A stretch of DNA of 64,000 nucleotides from Mesorhizobium muleiense (GTDB lineage: Bacteria > Pseudomonadota > Alphaproteobacteria > Rhizobiales > Rhizobiaceae). The notes under the pieces are model-generated. The model had not been told where the DNA came from and made no database searches. It saw nothing but the letters and a program-made list of their open reading frames with translations. Shown here one piece after another: positions 50,279 through 56,841 of the stretch. Both the position numbers and the translations under genes were made by a program. The stretch spans positions 17,509-81,508 of the forward strand of contig NZ_FNEE01000026.1 of the NCBI RefSeq assembly GCF_900099905.1. Direction: 5' to 3'. The first letter of the stretch is position 1. Each line of letters starts with the position of its first letter.

Positions 50279-50509
50279 TCATCCATCGCGATAAGCGCCG
50301 GCCTCTTTCGCAGCCGAGACGAACGCCTTGCGCGCGTCGTCAACCGTCTTGGTTCCGTCGAACACCTCAGCGCAGATCACATAGGCCGCGCGCAGTTTAG
50401 GGCGCACTGGCCAGCCTCGCATCGCCTCAAGCGCGCCCTCGACGGAGTTCACGTCCCGCATTCTGCCGGGCGCGGCCTTGATCGTCACGGCGGGCGAGAA
50501 CCACAGCAT
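50279..50509 (-). CDS. DUF982 family protein, antisense inside the right-arm operon
   Basis: 76 residues on the minus strand: a strand-rich start (MLWFSPAVTIKAAPGRMRDV) and the DUF982 block SVEGALEAMRGWP followed by AAYVICAEVFDGTKTVDDAR and KAFVSAAKEAG. This rhizobial family is abundant and of unknown function. It is the only minus-strand gene in a rightward block of about 17 genes; the plus-strand frame over the same bases shows no conserved pattern. Confidence 0.7.
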   Translation of the reverse strand: MLWFSPAVTIKAAPGRMRDVNSVEGALEAMRGWPVRPKLRAAYVICAEVFDGTKTVDDARKAFVSAAKEAGAYRDG

Positions 50510-50544
50510 GCCGCATATTTGGCGCGGATCGAAAGGGAAGCAAG

Positions 50545-50844
50545 ATGACCGAGAAAGAGATACCGGCAGATGTGGTTGAGGCGGCGACCGACGTAGCGAG
50601 GCGCTGGTATCATGAGGAGTGGGAACCGACTGAGTACATTCAGCAGAAACTTGTCGAGGGCATCGCCCTCGCAATCCTCGCCGAGCGCAAGCGGATTTCG
50701 GCGCAGCTTTTCAACCGAGACTGCTTTTTGACATCGGTCGTTGGAGACGGCGACCCATATCTTAAATTCCAGTTCAAAACGAACATGGAAATGCGCGACT
50801 TCCAAACCGCCATGGAACAGCTTTCTAAGGTTTCGAGGCCGTGA
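50545..50844 (+). CDS. Hypothetical phage protein, 99 aa
   Basis: GGGAAG precedes the ATG at 50545. Contains IALAILAERKRIS in a helical core, similar in style to VIVAERKRAAHV in the protein at 53146-53478 (both also start with IPADV), suggesting two diverged copies. Function unknown. Confidence 0.65.
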   Translation: MTEKEIPADVVEAATDVARRWYHEEWEPTEYIQQKLVEGIALAILAERKRISAQLFNRDCFLTSVVGDGDPYLKFQFKTNMEMRDFQTAMEQLSKVSRP

Positions 50845-51308
50845 GCCATGCCGCCCGCCTAGCCCGCGAGGACGCGATCACAGACGCCTTGCGCGCTGTG
50901 ACGACGGCGCTTGGCGACGATCTGCCGACCGACCAGGCGTTCAGGATCATCGACGCGATTAAACGCTTGCGCGACGGCCAGCCGGCGCGAGTGACCTCGA
51001 CCGAGCGGCGCGACTATATGGCCGAGGTTCAGGAGAGGGCGCGCACAGCCTGGACGCAAATATACCTGATCGAGGATCAGCGAGGCGCGGACTGCATCGG
51101 GCCGCAGGCAGATGCGACGGCCGGCATCGACACGCCTCTAGGCCGCTTGCGCGTGACCACATGGCGGCGATCCTGGATCGGCGAGCGCGGCCAACGGATC
51201 GCCTGGGCGAGCGAATATTATTTGAGTGAGGAACCTATCACTGTCGCCGAGATCAAGGCGGCAGGACTGGCACAGAGACCGACCACACGAAGGCGGCGGA
51301 AACTATAG
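50841..51308 (+). CDS. Hypothetical phage protein, 155 aa
   Basis: GTG start overlapping the preceding stop. Helical N-terminal half (ITDALRAVTTALGDDLPTDQ), then a beta-rich end (GRLRVTTWRRSWIGERGQRI). Not recognised. Confidence 0.6.
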   Translation: MSHAARLAREDAITDALRAVTTALGDDLPTDQAFRIIDAIKRLRDGQPARVTSTERRDYMAEVQERARTAWTQIYLIEDQRGADCIGPQADATAGIDTPLGRLRVTTWRRSWIGERGQRIAWASEYYLSEEPITVAEIKAAGLAQRPTTRRRRKL

Positions 51309-51339
51309 GCAACAACGTGCGGCAGGAGGCCCAGGAAAA

Positions 51340-51537
51340 GTGAGTGCATGCGCAAAACAGAATGATATCGACGCGTTTGTGAGCGACTTCGGACGCGGCG
51401 ACAAGATCACGGTCATGATGATGCCAGATCAACGCCGATGGCAGTTCGCCAACATTACCGCCGAAGCAGCCCGCCAGCTTGCCCAGCGGTTGACCGACGC
51501 CGCGAACAACGCGGAAAAGAATTCCCAAGTGAACTAG
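51340..51537 (+). CDS. Hypothetical phage protein, 65 aa
   Basis: GTG 51340 with GCAGGAGG about 10 bases upstream. Contains ITVMMMPDQRRWQF and a helical end (AARQLAQRLTDAA). A longer frame opening at 51226 is not supported by a ribosome site. Followed by a terminator. Confidence 0.5.
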   Translation: MSACAKQNDIDAFVSDFGRGDKITVMMMPDQRRWQFANITAEAARQLAQRLTDAANNAEKNSQVN

Positions 51538-51550
51538 AAAAAAATCGATG

Positions 51551-51572
51551 AGGCCCGGCTAATGTCGGGCCT
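51551..51572 (+). terminator. Hairpin terminator inside the right-arm block
   Basis: AGGCCCG (51551-51557) pairs with CGGGCCT (51566-51572) across an 8-base loop, with a short T-run after it. It divides the block into two transcription units, the second beginning at the promoter just downstream. Confidence 0.65.
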
Positions 51573-51580
51573 TTCGCCTA

Positions 51581-51646
51581 TTGACAGGCTTATAAATGTG
51601 ACTGTAATGTTGCGATTAACACATCAACTCAACAAGGATCGCAACA
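51581..51646 (+). promoter_or_regulatory. Strong sigma70-type promoter overlapped by an operator pair
   Basis: -35 TTGACA (51581-51586), 16-base spacer, -10 TGTAAT (51603-51608). TGTTGCG (51608-51614) begins on the last base of the -10 and its inverse CGCAACA (51640-51646) ends on the start codon, 25 bases apart. This is the clearest promoter in the prophage and shows the operator overlapping it. Confidence 0.75.
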
Positions 51647-52032
51647 TGGGCCGCGTAGTCAACGACTGGAAGCCGATTGAAGTTGAGACCGCCGAAATCG
51701 CGCCTCACCGCTATCTCTGGAGCGGCGCTATTGGAGCGGACGGCCAGCGCCGTGGAGATATCGCAGACGCCAAGACATACGCCGAGGCCAGGGCTCGCAT
51801 CCCCTACAAAGAGGGCGACGTCATCTATATTGATCGCGGCGGCAAGGCGGCGCGAGCCCTGATCTATCGCGTCTTGATGATCCGTGATCGCTACGGCGAC
51901 CGCCGCGAGCTTTACAAGGTCCAAGTCGAAACGCGGGACGGTCTTTTTTCCAAGATGTGGGAACAGGCTCATCCTGGCTTTGTGCAGCGCGGCTATAAGC
52001 GCGCCGGCCTCGCTCCAGAAATCCCGGAGTGA
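51646..52032 (+). CDS. Hypothetical phage protein, 128 aa
   Basis: First gene after the strong promoter, ATG 51646 with AAGGA upstream. Beta-rich (HRYLWSGAIGADGQRRGDIA; GDVIYIDRGGKAARALIYRV), one probable small domain. Not recognised. Confidence 0.65.
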   Translation: MGRVVNDWKPIEVETAEIAPHRYLWSGAIGADGQRRGDIADAKTYAEARARIPYKEGDVIYIDRGGKAARALIYRVLMIRDRYGDRRELYKVQVETRDGLFSKMWEQAHPGFVQRGYKRAGLAPEIPE

Positions 52033-52037
52033 GGGCA

Positions 52038-52316
52038 ATGAGAGCCACCCCGAAATTCCGCACGCCCTACGGCATGACCGGCGCTGACATCGCCGCCGCC
52101 CTGAGCATGAAGCCGCGAGCCAAGCAGGCCGTGACGCTCATCAGCAAGCGCCACGGCGGCGGCTTGCCCGCTCGCATCCTCGTCCTCGTAGAAGGCGAAT
52201 ATTACGAGGTTCTGGAGCGGACCTTTGACGAACTCAACAGGGGTGTGACGCCGGCCGAGCTTGAGCTTGAGCCGTACAACCCCGCCGACGATTTCAACGA
52301 CGACTTTGAGGGCTGA
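52038..52316 (+). CDS. Hypothetical phage protein, 92 aa
   Basis: ATG 52038 with GAGGG upstream. Middle segment resembles a small nucleic-acid-associated domain (KQAVTLISKRHGG), acidic C-terminus (YNPADDFNDDFEG). Not recognised. Confidence 0.6.
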   Translation: MRATPKFRTPYGMTGADIAAALSMKPRAKQAVTLISKRHGGGLPARILVLVEGEYYEVLERTFDELNRGVTPAELELEPYNPADDFNDDFEG

Positions 52317-52319
52317 ACC

Positions 52320-52781
52320 ATGATCGACATCGCATCGCTACCCGACAGAGCCCTTTCGATCATGCAGCCCTGGGCTTGGCTGATCGTCAACGGCCACAAA
52401 GACATCGAGAACCGCGATTGGCCGACGAAGTTTCGCGGGCCGGTATGCATCCACGCCGGCAAGAAAGAGGACATGGATTGCTTTTATTCACTTACGGACC
52501 CTGCTGGCCCTTTCCACCCGGTGACTGATGAGCCGTTCGCCGTCGACACAGGGGCGCGAGAGATCGAAAGCACGGATGGATGGGCGACGTATAGCGCGCC
52601 AGACTGGAGCCCGCTACGCGGCGGGATCGTCGGCGTGGCCGAGATTGTCGATTGCGTCGACGCCAGCGACAGCCCTTGGTTCGTGGGGCGCTACGGCTTC
52701 ATCATCCGCAACGCGCGGCCGGTCGAATTCATCCCGGTCAAGGGCGCGCTCATGTTCTTCGACTGGAGGAAGAACCTATGA
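52320..52781 (+). CDS. ASCH-domain protein
   Basis: 153 residues with the ASCH (PUA-like) signature: IMQPWAWLIVNGHKDIENRD, then GPVCIHAGKKE and GGIVGVAEIVDCV. ASCH folds bind RNA or modified nucleobases; some are involved in RNA processing or phage modified-base chemistry. Its role here is unknown. Confidence 0.8.
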   Translation: MIDIASLPDRALSIMQPWAWLIVNGHKDIENRDWPTKFRGPVCIHAGKKEDMDCFYSLTDPAGPFHPVTDEPFAVDTGAREIESTDGWATYSAPDWSPLRGGIVGVAEIVDCVDASDSPWFVGRYGFIIRNARPVEFIPVKGALMFFDWRKNL

Positions 52782-53146
52782 CCCCGTTCGCATCCGTTGC
52801 CCTGTTCCGCCGCAACGGCGGCGTTGCCTTCAAGCCGCCGCGCAAGGAGCGGCCCGACGACGTGACCCAGGCGCGCAAGGCCGCTATGCGGTATTGGGCC
52901 GGCCACCACGGCGAGGCGCTGATCAGGGTGTTCCTTGTCCGCGAGTTCGCCGGCCGGCTGGAGATCAGCGAGCGCGGCCCTGCCGATGCCCTTTGGAAGG
53001 GTTACAGCCGCGAGATCAGAGGCGCGGAGGCCGAGCCCCACATTGCCGCCTGCCTGGGCGAGCTTGGCATTGATCCGAACGCCGCGCCGCCGCCCCTGCC
53101 CGACATGCTGAACATCAACGGGTTTGTTTACAGGAGGGAGATTTAA
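52778..53146 (+). CDS. Hypothetical phage protein, 122 aa
   Basis: ATG 52778 overlaps the ASCH stop; GGAGGAAG upstream. Basic N-terminal half (FKPPRKERPDDVTQARKAAM), helical middle, and the same GFVYRREI end as the protein at 49291-49560. Not recognised. Confidence 0.6.
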   Translation: MTPFASVALFRRNGGVAFKPPRKERPDDVTQARKAAMRYWAGHHGEALIRVFLVREFAGRLEISERGPADALWKGYSREIRGAEAEPHIAACLGELGIDPNAAPPPLPDMLNINGFVYRREI

Positions 53147-53478
53147 TGGCCGGCGATCCGATTTGCGTCCGTTGCGCGAGCCAGGAACGTGGCTCGCTGC
53201 CGCTCCCGAAAGACTGCCTATGCGGCGATCACCCAGCGCCGGCTAAGATACCGGCAGATGTGTTGGATGCCGCCCGCCGCGCCATTGCCGAGCGCGTCGG
53301 ACCCGAGGCGCGAAGCCAATACCTCGCCGGGAAGCTAGACCATTTGTCTGTGATCCAGGCTTGCGCGTCCGTCATCGTAGCCGAGCGCAAAAGGGCCGCG
53401 CATGTAGCCCATGGATGGATGCACGACAACGGCCTTGGCGCGAACGCCGCAGATGTAGCCCTGGAAATCATGAAATGA
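53146..53478 (+). CDS. Hypothetical Cys-containing phage protein, 110 aa
   Basis: ATG shares a base with the previous stop (TAATG). CVRCAS and CLCGDH near the N-terminus form a possible zinc knuckle, followed by a helical region (IPADVLDAARRAIAERVGP; IQACASVIVAERKRA) similar in style to the protein at 50545-50844. Not recognised. Confidence 0.6.
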   Translation: MAGDPICVRCASQERGSLPLPKDCLCGDHPAPAKIPADVLDAARRAIAERVGPEARSQYLAGKLDHLSVIQACASVIVAERKRAAHVAHGWMHDNGLGANAADVALEIMK

Positions 53479-53759
53479 TCCACCTCCTATTCAACGCCGA
53501 CGCGATCCCACGCACCACGACGCGCGAGCAATGGCGCGAGATTGACAGATGGCGGCGCGTGACCGAGCGGACCTTGCGAGCCGAACGGGAGCGCCAGATT
53601 GCGAGCATCATCACCTATGGCACCTCGCACCCGGAGATCGTCCGCGACTTCATCGAGAAGGCGATCAACCCGCCGATCATGATGTACCCGAAACCCAAGG
53701 CATTTCAGAGCGACCGCGATATCCGCATAACCCCGGGCTCCGTTTGGATGGTCGAATGA
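53475..53759 (+). CDS. Hypothetical phage protein, 94 aa
   Basis: ATGA overlap at both ends. Very Arg-rich helical core (EIDRWRRVTERTLRAERERQ), hydrophobic start, Pro-rich middle. Not recognised. Confidence 0.6.
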   Translation: MIHLLFNADAIPRTTTREQWREIDRWRRVTERTLRAERERQIASIITYGTSHPEIVRDFIEKAINPPIMMYPKPKAFQSDRDIRITPGSVWMVE

Positions 53760-54022
53760 ACACCGCGTTCCTCCTAATGGCGCAGTTCGACGGCGCGGCT
53801 GTGATCCCGGTCGACAAGGTTTGCCGCGACTATTTCCAGCACCTCACGCCGCAACAGTTCATCCGCAAGACGACAGAGGGCGAGATCGATTTGCCCGTGG
53901 TCAGGATCGAGAGCAGCCAGAAGGCGGCGAAGGGCGTATATTTGCTCGACCTCGCCGCCTGGATTGACAAGCGCCGAGAGGCCGCGAAGAAAGAGAACGA
54001 TCAGCTACAGGGGCGAAGGTGA
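53756..54022 (+). CDS. PrtN-family transcriptional activator
   Basis: 88 residues: MNTAFLLMAQFDGAAVIPVD, CRDYFQHLTPQQFIRKT, IESSQKAAKGVYLLDLAAWI. This is the pattern of PrtN, which activates pyocin/tailocin genes in Pseudomonas by binding tandem boxes at their promoters. In a temperate phage it could activate the right-arm or late genes. It lies near the distal end of the block, near attR. Confidence 0.85.
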   Translation: MNTAFLLMAQFDGAAVIPVDKVCRDYFQHLTPQQFIRKTTEGEIDLPVVRIESSQKAAKGVYLLDLAAWIDKRREAAKKENDQLQGRR

Positions 54023-54213
54023 TGACAGCAGAAGAACTGCGCACTCATATTCTCGACACACTGGCGAAGCGCGAGAACGTTTGCCGGAACGCCGCCGTCG
54101 ATCCGCAGCGATCAAAGCGCCTCCAGCAATGGGAGCATGGGCGGGCCGACGCCTACAAGGATTTCAGAGAGTACCTAGCCAAGCTTGACCTCAGGGTTTC
54201 GAACGATGGTTGA
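54022..54213 (+). CDS. Hypothetical phage protein, 63 aa
   Basis: Follows the PrtN-like gene at a TGATG junction (ATG 54022; a GTG at 54019 is possible). Helical and charged (LRTHILDTLAKRENVC, AYKDFREYLAKLDLR). Not recognised; a small excisionase is conceivable at this position but the sequence does not show a MerR-type fold. Confidence 0.55.
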   Translation: MTAEELRTHILDTLAKRENVCRNAAVDPQRSKRLQQWEHGRADAYKDFREYLAKLDLRVSNDG

Positions 54214-54433
54214 CGCGGCCGATCTAAAGCACATGTTCGAAATCGATCCCGACATTCTGCGCGCGCCGCGCCGCGATAATTCGGCGTACCTGGAGACAAT
54301 CGCCCGCATGAGGAAAGCGGCGCTTGACGCCGAGATCGCCTTGGGCGGGAGCGTCTACATTTTCCGCCAGGAGATCGAGGAGAGCGACGGCAACTACATA
54401 ATTAAGACGGAGTTTCGCCGCGTCGGCGAGTGA
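54206..54433 (+). CDS. Hypothetical phage protein, 75 aa
   Basis: Last gene before the right-end terminator. Helical start (AADLKHMFEIDPDILRAP) and beta end (GSVYIFRQEIEESDGNYIIK). ATG 54206 overlaps the previous gene by 8 bases; a start at 54185 is possible. Not recognised. Confidence 0.55.
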   Translation: MVDAADLKHMFEIDPDILRAPRRDNSAYLETIARMRKAALDAEIALGGSVYIFRQEIEESDGNYIIKTEFRRVGE

Positions 54434-54463
54434 ACACATTCGTATCCTGCGCCAAAATCAGAA

Positions 54464-54490
54464 GCTCGGAACTAAGTTCCGGGCTTTTTT
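54464..54490 (+). terminator. Terminator at the right end of the prophage
   Basis: GCTCGGAAC (54464-54472) pairs with GTTCCGGGC (54476-54484) across a 3-base loop, followed by six T residues. It ends right-arm transcription about 60 bases before attR and shields the host desaturase region. Confidence 0.85.
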
Positions 54491-54492
54491 GT

Positions 54493-54511
54493 AATCACAA
54501 TTGTATCACAA
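54493..54511. repeat. Arm-type site candidates near attR
   Basis: AATCACAA (54493-54500) and TATCACAA (54504-54511). The second equals the core of the inverted repeat near attL (6207-6241). Confidence 0.5.
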
Positions 54512-54551
54512 AGACTATTGGACGCCTTGGAAAGCAACGTCTTTCGTCCGA

Positions 54552-54577
54552 TCGTACATCGGCAAACCGGCAACGAA
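54552..54577. repeat. attR core (26-bp direct repeat with attL)
   Basis: Matches 6060-6085 with one difference. Toward the host side the sequence continues into the original start of the PhnD-like gene. Confidence 0.9.
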
Positions 54578-54586
54578 ATCGCTCAT
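54552..54586 (-). pseudogene. Stranded 5' end of the PhnD-like gene
   Basis: Reading leftward from ATG 54586 gives M-S-D-F-V-A-G-L-P-M-Y-D before phage sequence takes over. The codons after M-S-D are the same as codons in the left copy at 5294-6109. This is the original start and upstream region of that gene, separated from its body by 48 kb of prophage. Bases 54587-54671 hold only its former leader. Confidence 0.8.
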
Positions 54587-54671
54587 GCCGGGACTTTGAT
54601 CGTTACGCTGAGAAAATTTGACGAGGCCATTGACGCGCACCTGGGCATCGCTGCCGGCAATACCCAAAAAT

Positions 54672-55682
54672 TCATTCTTTCGGCGGCTCGGCCGGTACCG
54701 GCGCACTGCCAAGCCCATTGAGGCTGCGCCCCCTGACGCGCGGCTTGAACGCCCGGCCCGGTTCCGGCGTGCGCCGCAGCACCGGGTGGACGATCGGCTC
54801 CTTGGCCTTGAAGGCATATGCCTTGAGCAGCGCGAAATAGTTCGGATAGGCATAGCCATTGTTCATCCGCAGCCACTCGTCACGGCGCTCGCGAAACAGC
54901 TTCGGCAGCCTGTACCAGGCCACCGTCGGGCTCTTGTGATGAACGAAATGCAGATTGTTGTTGAGGAACAGGAACGACAGCGGCGAACGTTCGACGATCA
55001 CCGTACGGCCTTCCGGATGCTCCGACCACTGATGCTCGGCGAAGGTGCGGATCGAGATCAGCGACTGGCCCAGCCACACCGGCACCAGGATGTAGAGCCA
55101 TAGCGGGATGCCGAAGCCGAACTGCACGACCGGCAGCACCACGGCGAGGCCGATGGCGTGCAGCAGCCATGCCTTGCGGATCACCTTGTCGCCGGCAAGC
55201 ATCTGCCTGGCATCGTCGATGAAGAAGCCGGTGCACGACAGCCACGGGCCGAGAATGAGCCGGCCGATCATGGTGTTGTTGATCTTCAGCAGGAACTTCA
55301 TCGCCGGCGGCAATTCGTCATGGTGCCACAGCGCCTTGTAGTAGCTTTCAGGATCGTCAAGCGGATCGGTCAGCCGTTCGTCGGCATGATGGCGCAGATG
55401 AATGGTCTTGAACCGCCGGAACGGCCAGACAAGACCAATCGGCAGGAAGACGAAAGCTTCGTTGAGCTGCGTATTGCGGGTTGGATGGCCGTGCAGGACT
55501 TCGTGCGCCAGCGAGGATTGCAGCGCCGCCATCAGGGCCAGAACGACGAGCGCCAGCAGCGGATAGGACGGCCACAGGAACAGGCCGGCTGCGAGCCAGG
55601 TGCCGTAGCAGAAAAACGCGAGGAAGACGGTCGGCCATTCGATGGCCGGTGCATTGCGTCGTCTGTTATTCCTGCTTGTCAT
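54672..55682 (-). CDS. Membrane fatty acid desaturase/hydroxylase family protein
   Basis: 336 residues with four or more membrane segments and the three histidine clusters of the membrane di-iron family: HEVLHGH (60-66), HLRHH (95-99) and HFVHH (245-249). It introduces a double bond or hydroxyl group into a lipid acyl chain or another hydrophobic substrate. Before phage integration it lay directly upstream of the PhnD-like gene on the same strand. The substrate is unknown. Confidence 0.85.
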   Translation of the reverse strand: MTSRNNRRRNAPAIEWPTVFLAFFCYGTWLAAGLFLWPSYPLLALVVLALMAALQSSLAHEVLHGHPTRNTQLNEAFVFLPIGLVWPFRRFKTIHLRHHADERLTDPLDDPESYYKALWHHDELPPAMKFLLKINNTMIGRLILGPWLSCTGFFIDDARQMLAGDKVIRKAWLLHAIGLAVVLPVVQFGFGIPLWLYILVPVWLGQSLISIRTFAEHQWSEHPEGRTVIVERSPLSFLFLNNNLHFVHHKSPTVAWYRLPKLFRERRDEWLRMNNGYAYPNYFALLKAYAFKAKEPIVHPVLRRTPEPGRAFKPRVRGRSLNGLGSAPVPAEPPKE

Positions 55683-55910
55683 GGATCGACCACTGCCCTT
55701 CCAGTCGCCGGAACCGTTTTGATTCCTGACAGCATTGTGTCAGGAGCCTCGTGATGCTGCAACGCGACAAAGCGCACAAAATGTTGCGATTGCGCATTTT
55801 CAGCCGCATGTGTTATCTATTGTAAACGGACTTGAGGATTCATTTACGCCCAAAGTGCTACGTTGGCGGGTTCGGCGAATTTTTTTTCTCCCAATGGCCG
55901 GAATGACGAT

Positions 55911-56753
55911 ATGGACAAACGCGACCTGTCGACGGTCTTTCGGGAGCGCCTGAAAATGCTCCTGACACGATCGGATCTGAACCAGTCGGCCTTCGCGACT
56001 GCGGTGGGCATCGACCGCTCGGCGCTTTCGCAGCTGCTATCCGGTGCCTCGACACGCCTGCCCCGCGCCGAAACGCTGCTCAACATCGCCGCCGAATTCA
56101 AAGTGTCGCTCGACTGGCTGCTCGGCCTCAGCCAGGACGAAGGCCTCACCGGTGAAATCCGCGAGAGCCTGGAGATCGAGGAAGCGCCTGACGGCTTCGA
56201 CCGCACGCTGCTGGCCAGATGGCATGCCGAGGCCGCGGGCACGAAAATCCGTTACGTGCCGGCCGGCATTCCCGATCTTCTGCGCACCGAAGCGCTCGTC
56301 GATTACGAGGCCGGTATCGCCAACAAGAGCCGTGAGGCCCAGGCCGGCGAGACGCAGTACCGCATCGACTACAACCGGCGGCCGGAAACCGACATGGAAG
56401 TCTGCATGCCGCGCCACACGCTGGAGATCTTTGCGCGCGGCCTGGGCGTCTGGGACCGTTTCCCTGAGGCCGCCCGCCACCAGCAGCTTCTTCACATGGC
56501 GACGCTGCTCGACGACCTTTATCCCACCTTCCGCCTGTTTCTCTATGACGGGCGGATGCGCTATTCGATCCCCTACACCATCTTCGGGCCTTATCGCGCC
56601 GCCATCTATGTCGGCGACATGTATCTGGTGCTGAACGCGACCCAGCCGGTCCGCAAGCTGACCAGCCATTTCGACAATCTGATCCGCGCCGCCGACATCA
56701 ATGCGCACGAAGCCGCCAGCTTCACCCAAAGGCTGGCGGAAATGCGATTTTGA
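55911..56753 (+). CDS. XRE-family transcriptional regulator
   Basis: 280 residues from ATG 55911 (a TTG frame from 55863 is less likely). A helix-turn-helix spans residues 15-70 (LNQSAFATAVGIDRSALSQL; LNIAAEFKVSLDWLLGLSQDE). The C-terminal 200 residues form an effector-like domain (VCMPRHTLEIFARGLGVWDR, FRLFLYDGRMRYSIPYTIFG). It is divergent from the desaturase gene, which it may control. The TGTTGCG-like words at 55785-55795 lie in the intergenic region. Confidence 0.85.
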   Translation: MDKRDLSTVFRERLKMLLTRSDLNQSAFATAVGIDRSALSQLLSGASTRLPRAETLLNIAAEFKVSLDWLLGLSQDEGLTGEIRESLEIEEAPDGFDRTLLARWHAEAAGTKIRYVPAGIPDLLRTEALVDYEAGIANKSREAQAGETQYRIDYNRRPETDMEVCMPRHTLEIFARGLGVWDRFPEAARHQQLLHMATLLDDLYPTFRLFLYDGRMRYSIPYTIFGPYRAAIYVGDMYLVLNATQPVRKLTSHFDNLIRAADINAHEAASFTQRLAEMRF

Positions 56754-56775
56754 CGGCTTGCTTCCTGCACCGACA

Positions 56776-56804
56776 TTGACGTCATATAAAGATTTCTTTA
56801 TATC
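56776..56804 (+). promoter_or_regulatory. Promoter with 20-bp operator palindrome before bmt
   Basis: -35 TTGACG (56776-56781), 17-base spacer, -10 TATATC (56799-56804). A 20-base palindrome atataaagatttctttatat at 56784-56803 covers the spacer and -10. I recall such sequences as targets of ArsR-family SAM/SAH-responsive methionine-pathway repressors (SamR type) in alphaproteobacteria, which would fit the gene downstream. Confidence 0.7.
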
Positions 56805-56841
56805 CTTATCTCGACAAACAATCCGGAAGGCGTGATTTCCA

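Noticed and set aside
50273..50548. Plus-strand frame overlapping the exonuclease stop as ATGA
   Set aside because: The overlap is attractive, but the product is His/Arg-rich without pattern while the opposite strand gives a clear DUF982 protein.
6086..54551. Search for a T7-type single-subunit RNA polymerase or phage DNA polymerase A
   Set aside because: No open frame of suitable size and motif occurs; replication seems to rest on primase, VapE ATPase, SSB and host polymerase.
54515..54859. Minus-strand open frame joining desaturase end to the stranded PhnD start
   Set aside because: It is out of frame with the desaturase and continues into phage DNA; only the 12 codons from 54586 are meaningful.
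55780..55800. TGTTGCG-type words outside the prophage before the XRE regulator
   Set aside because: They resemble the phage operator but form no clear inverted repeat and belong to a host intergenic region; a single short match is expected by chance.
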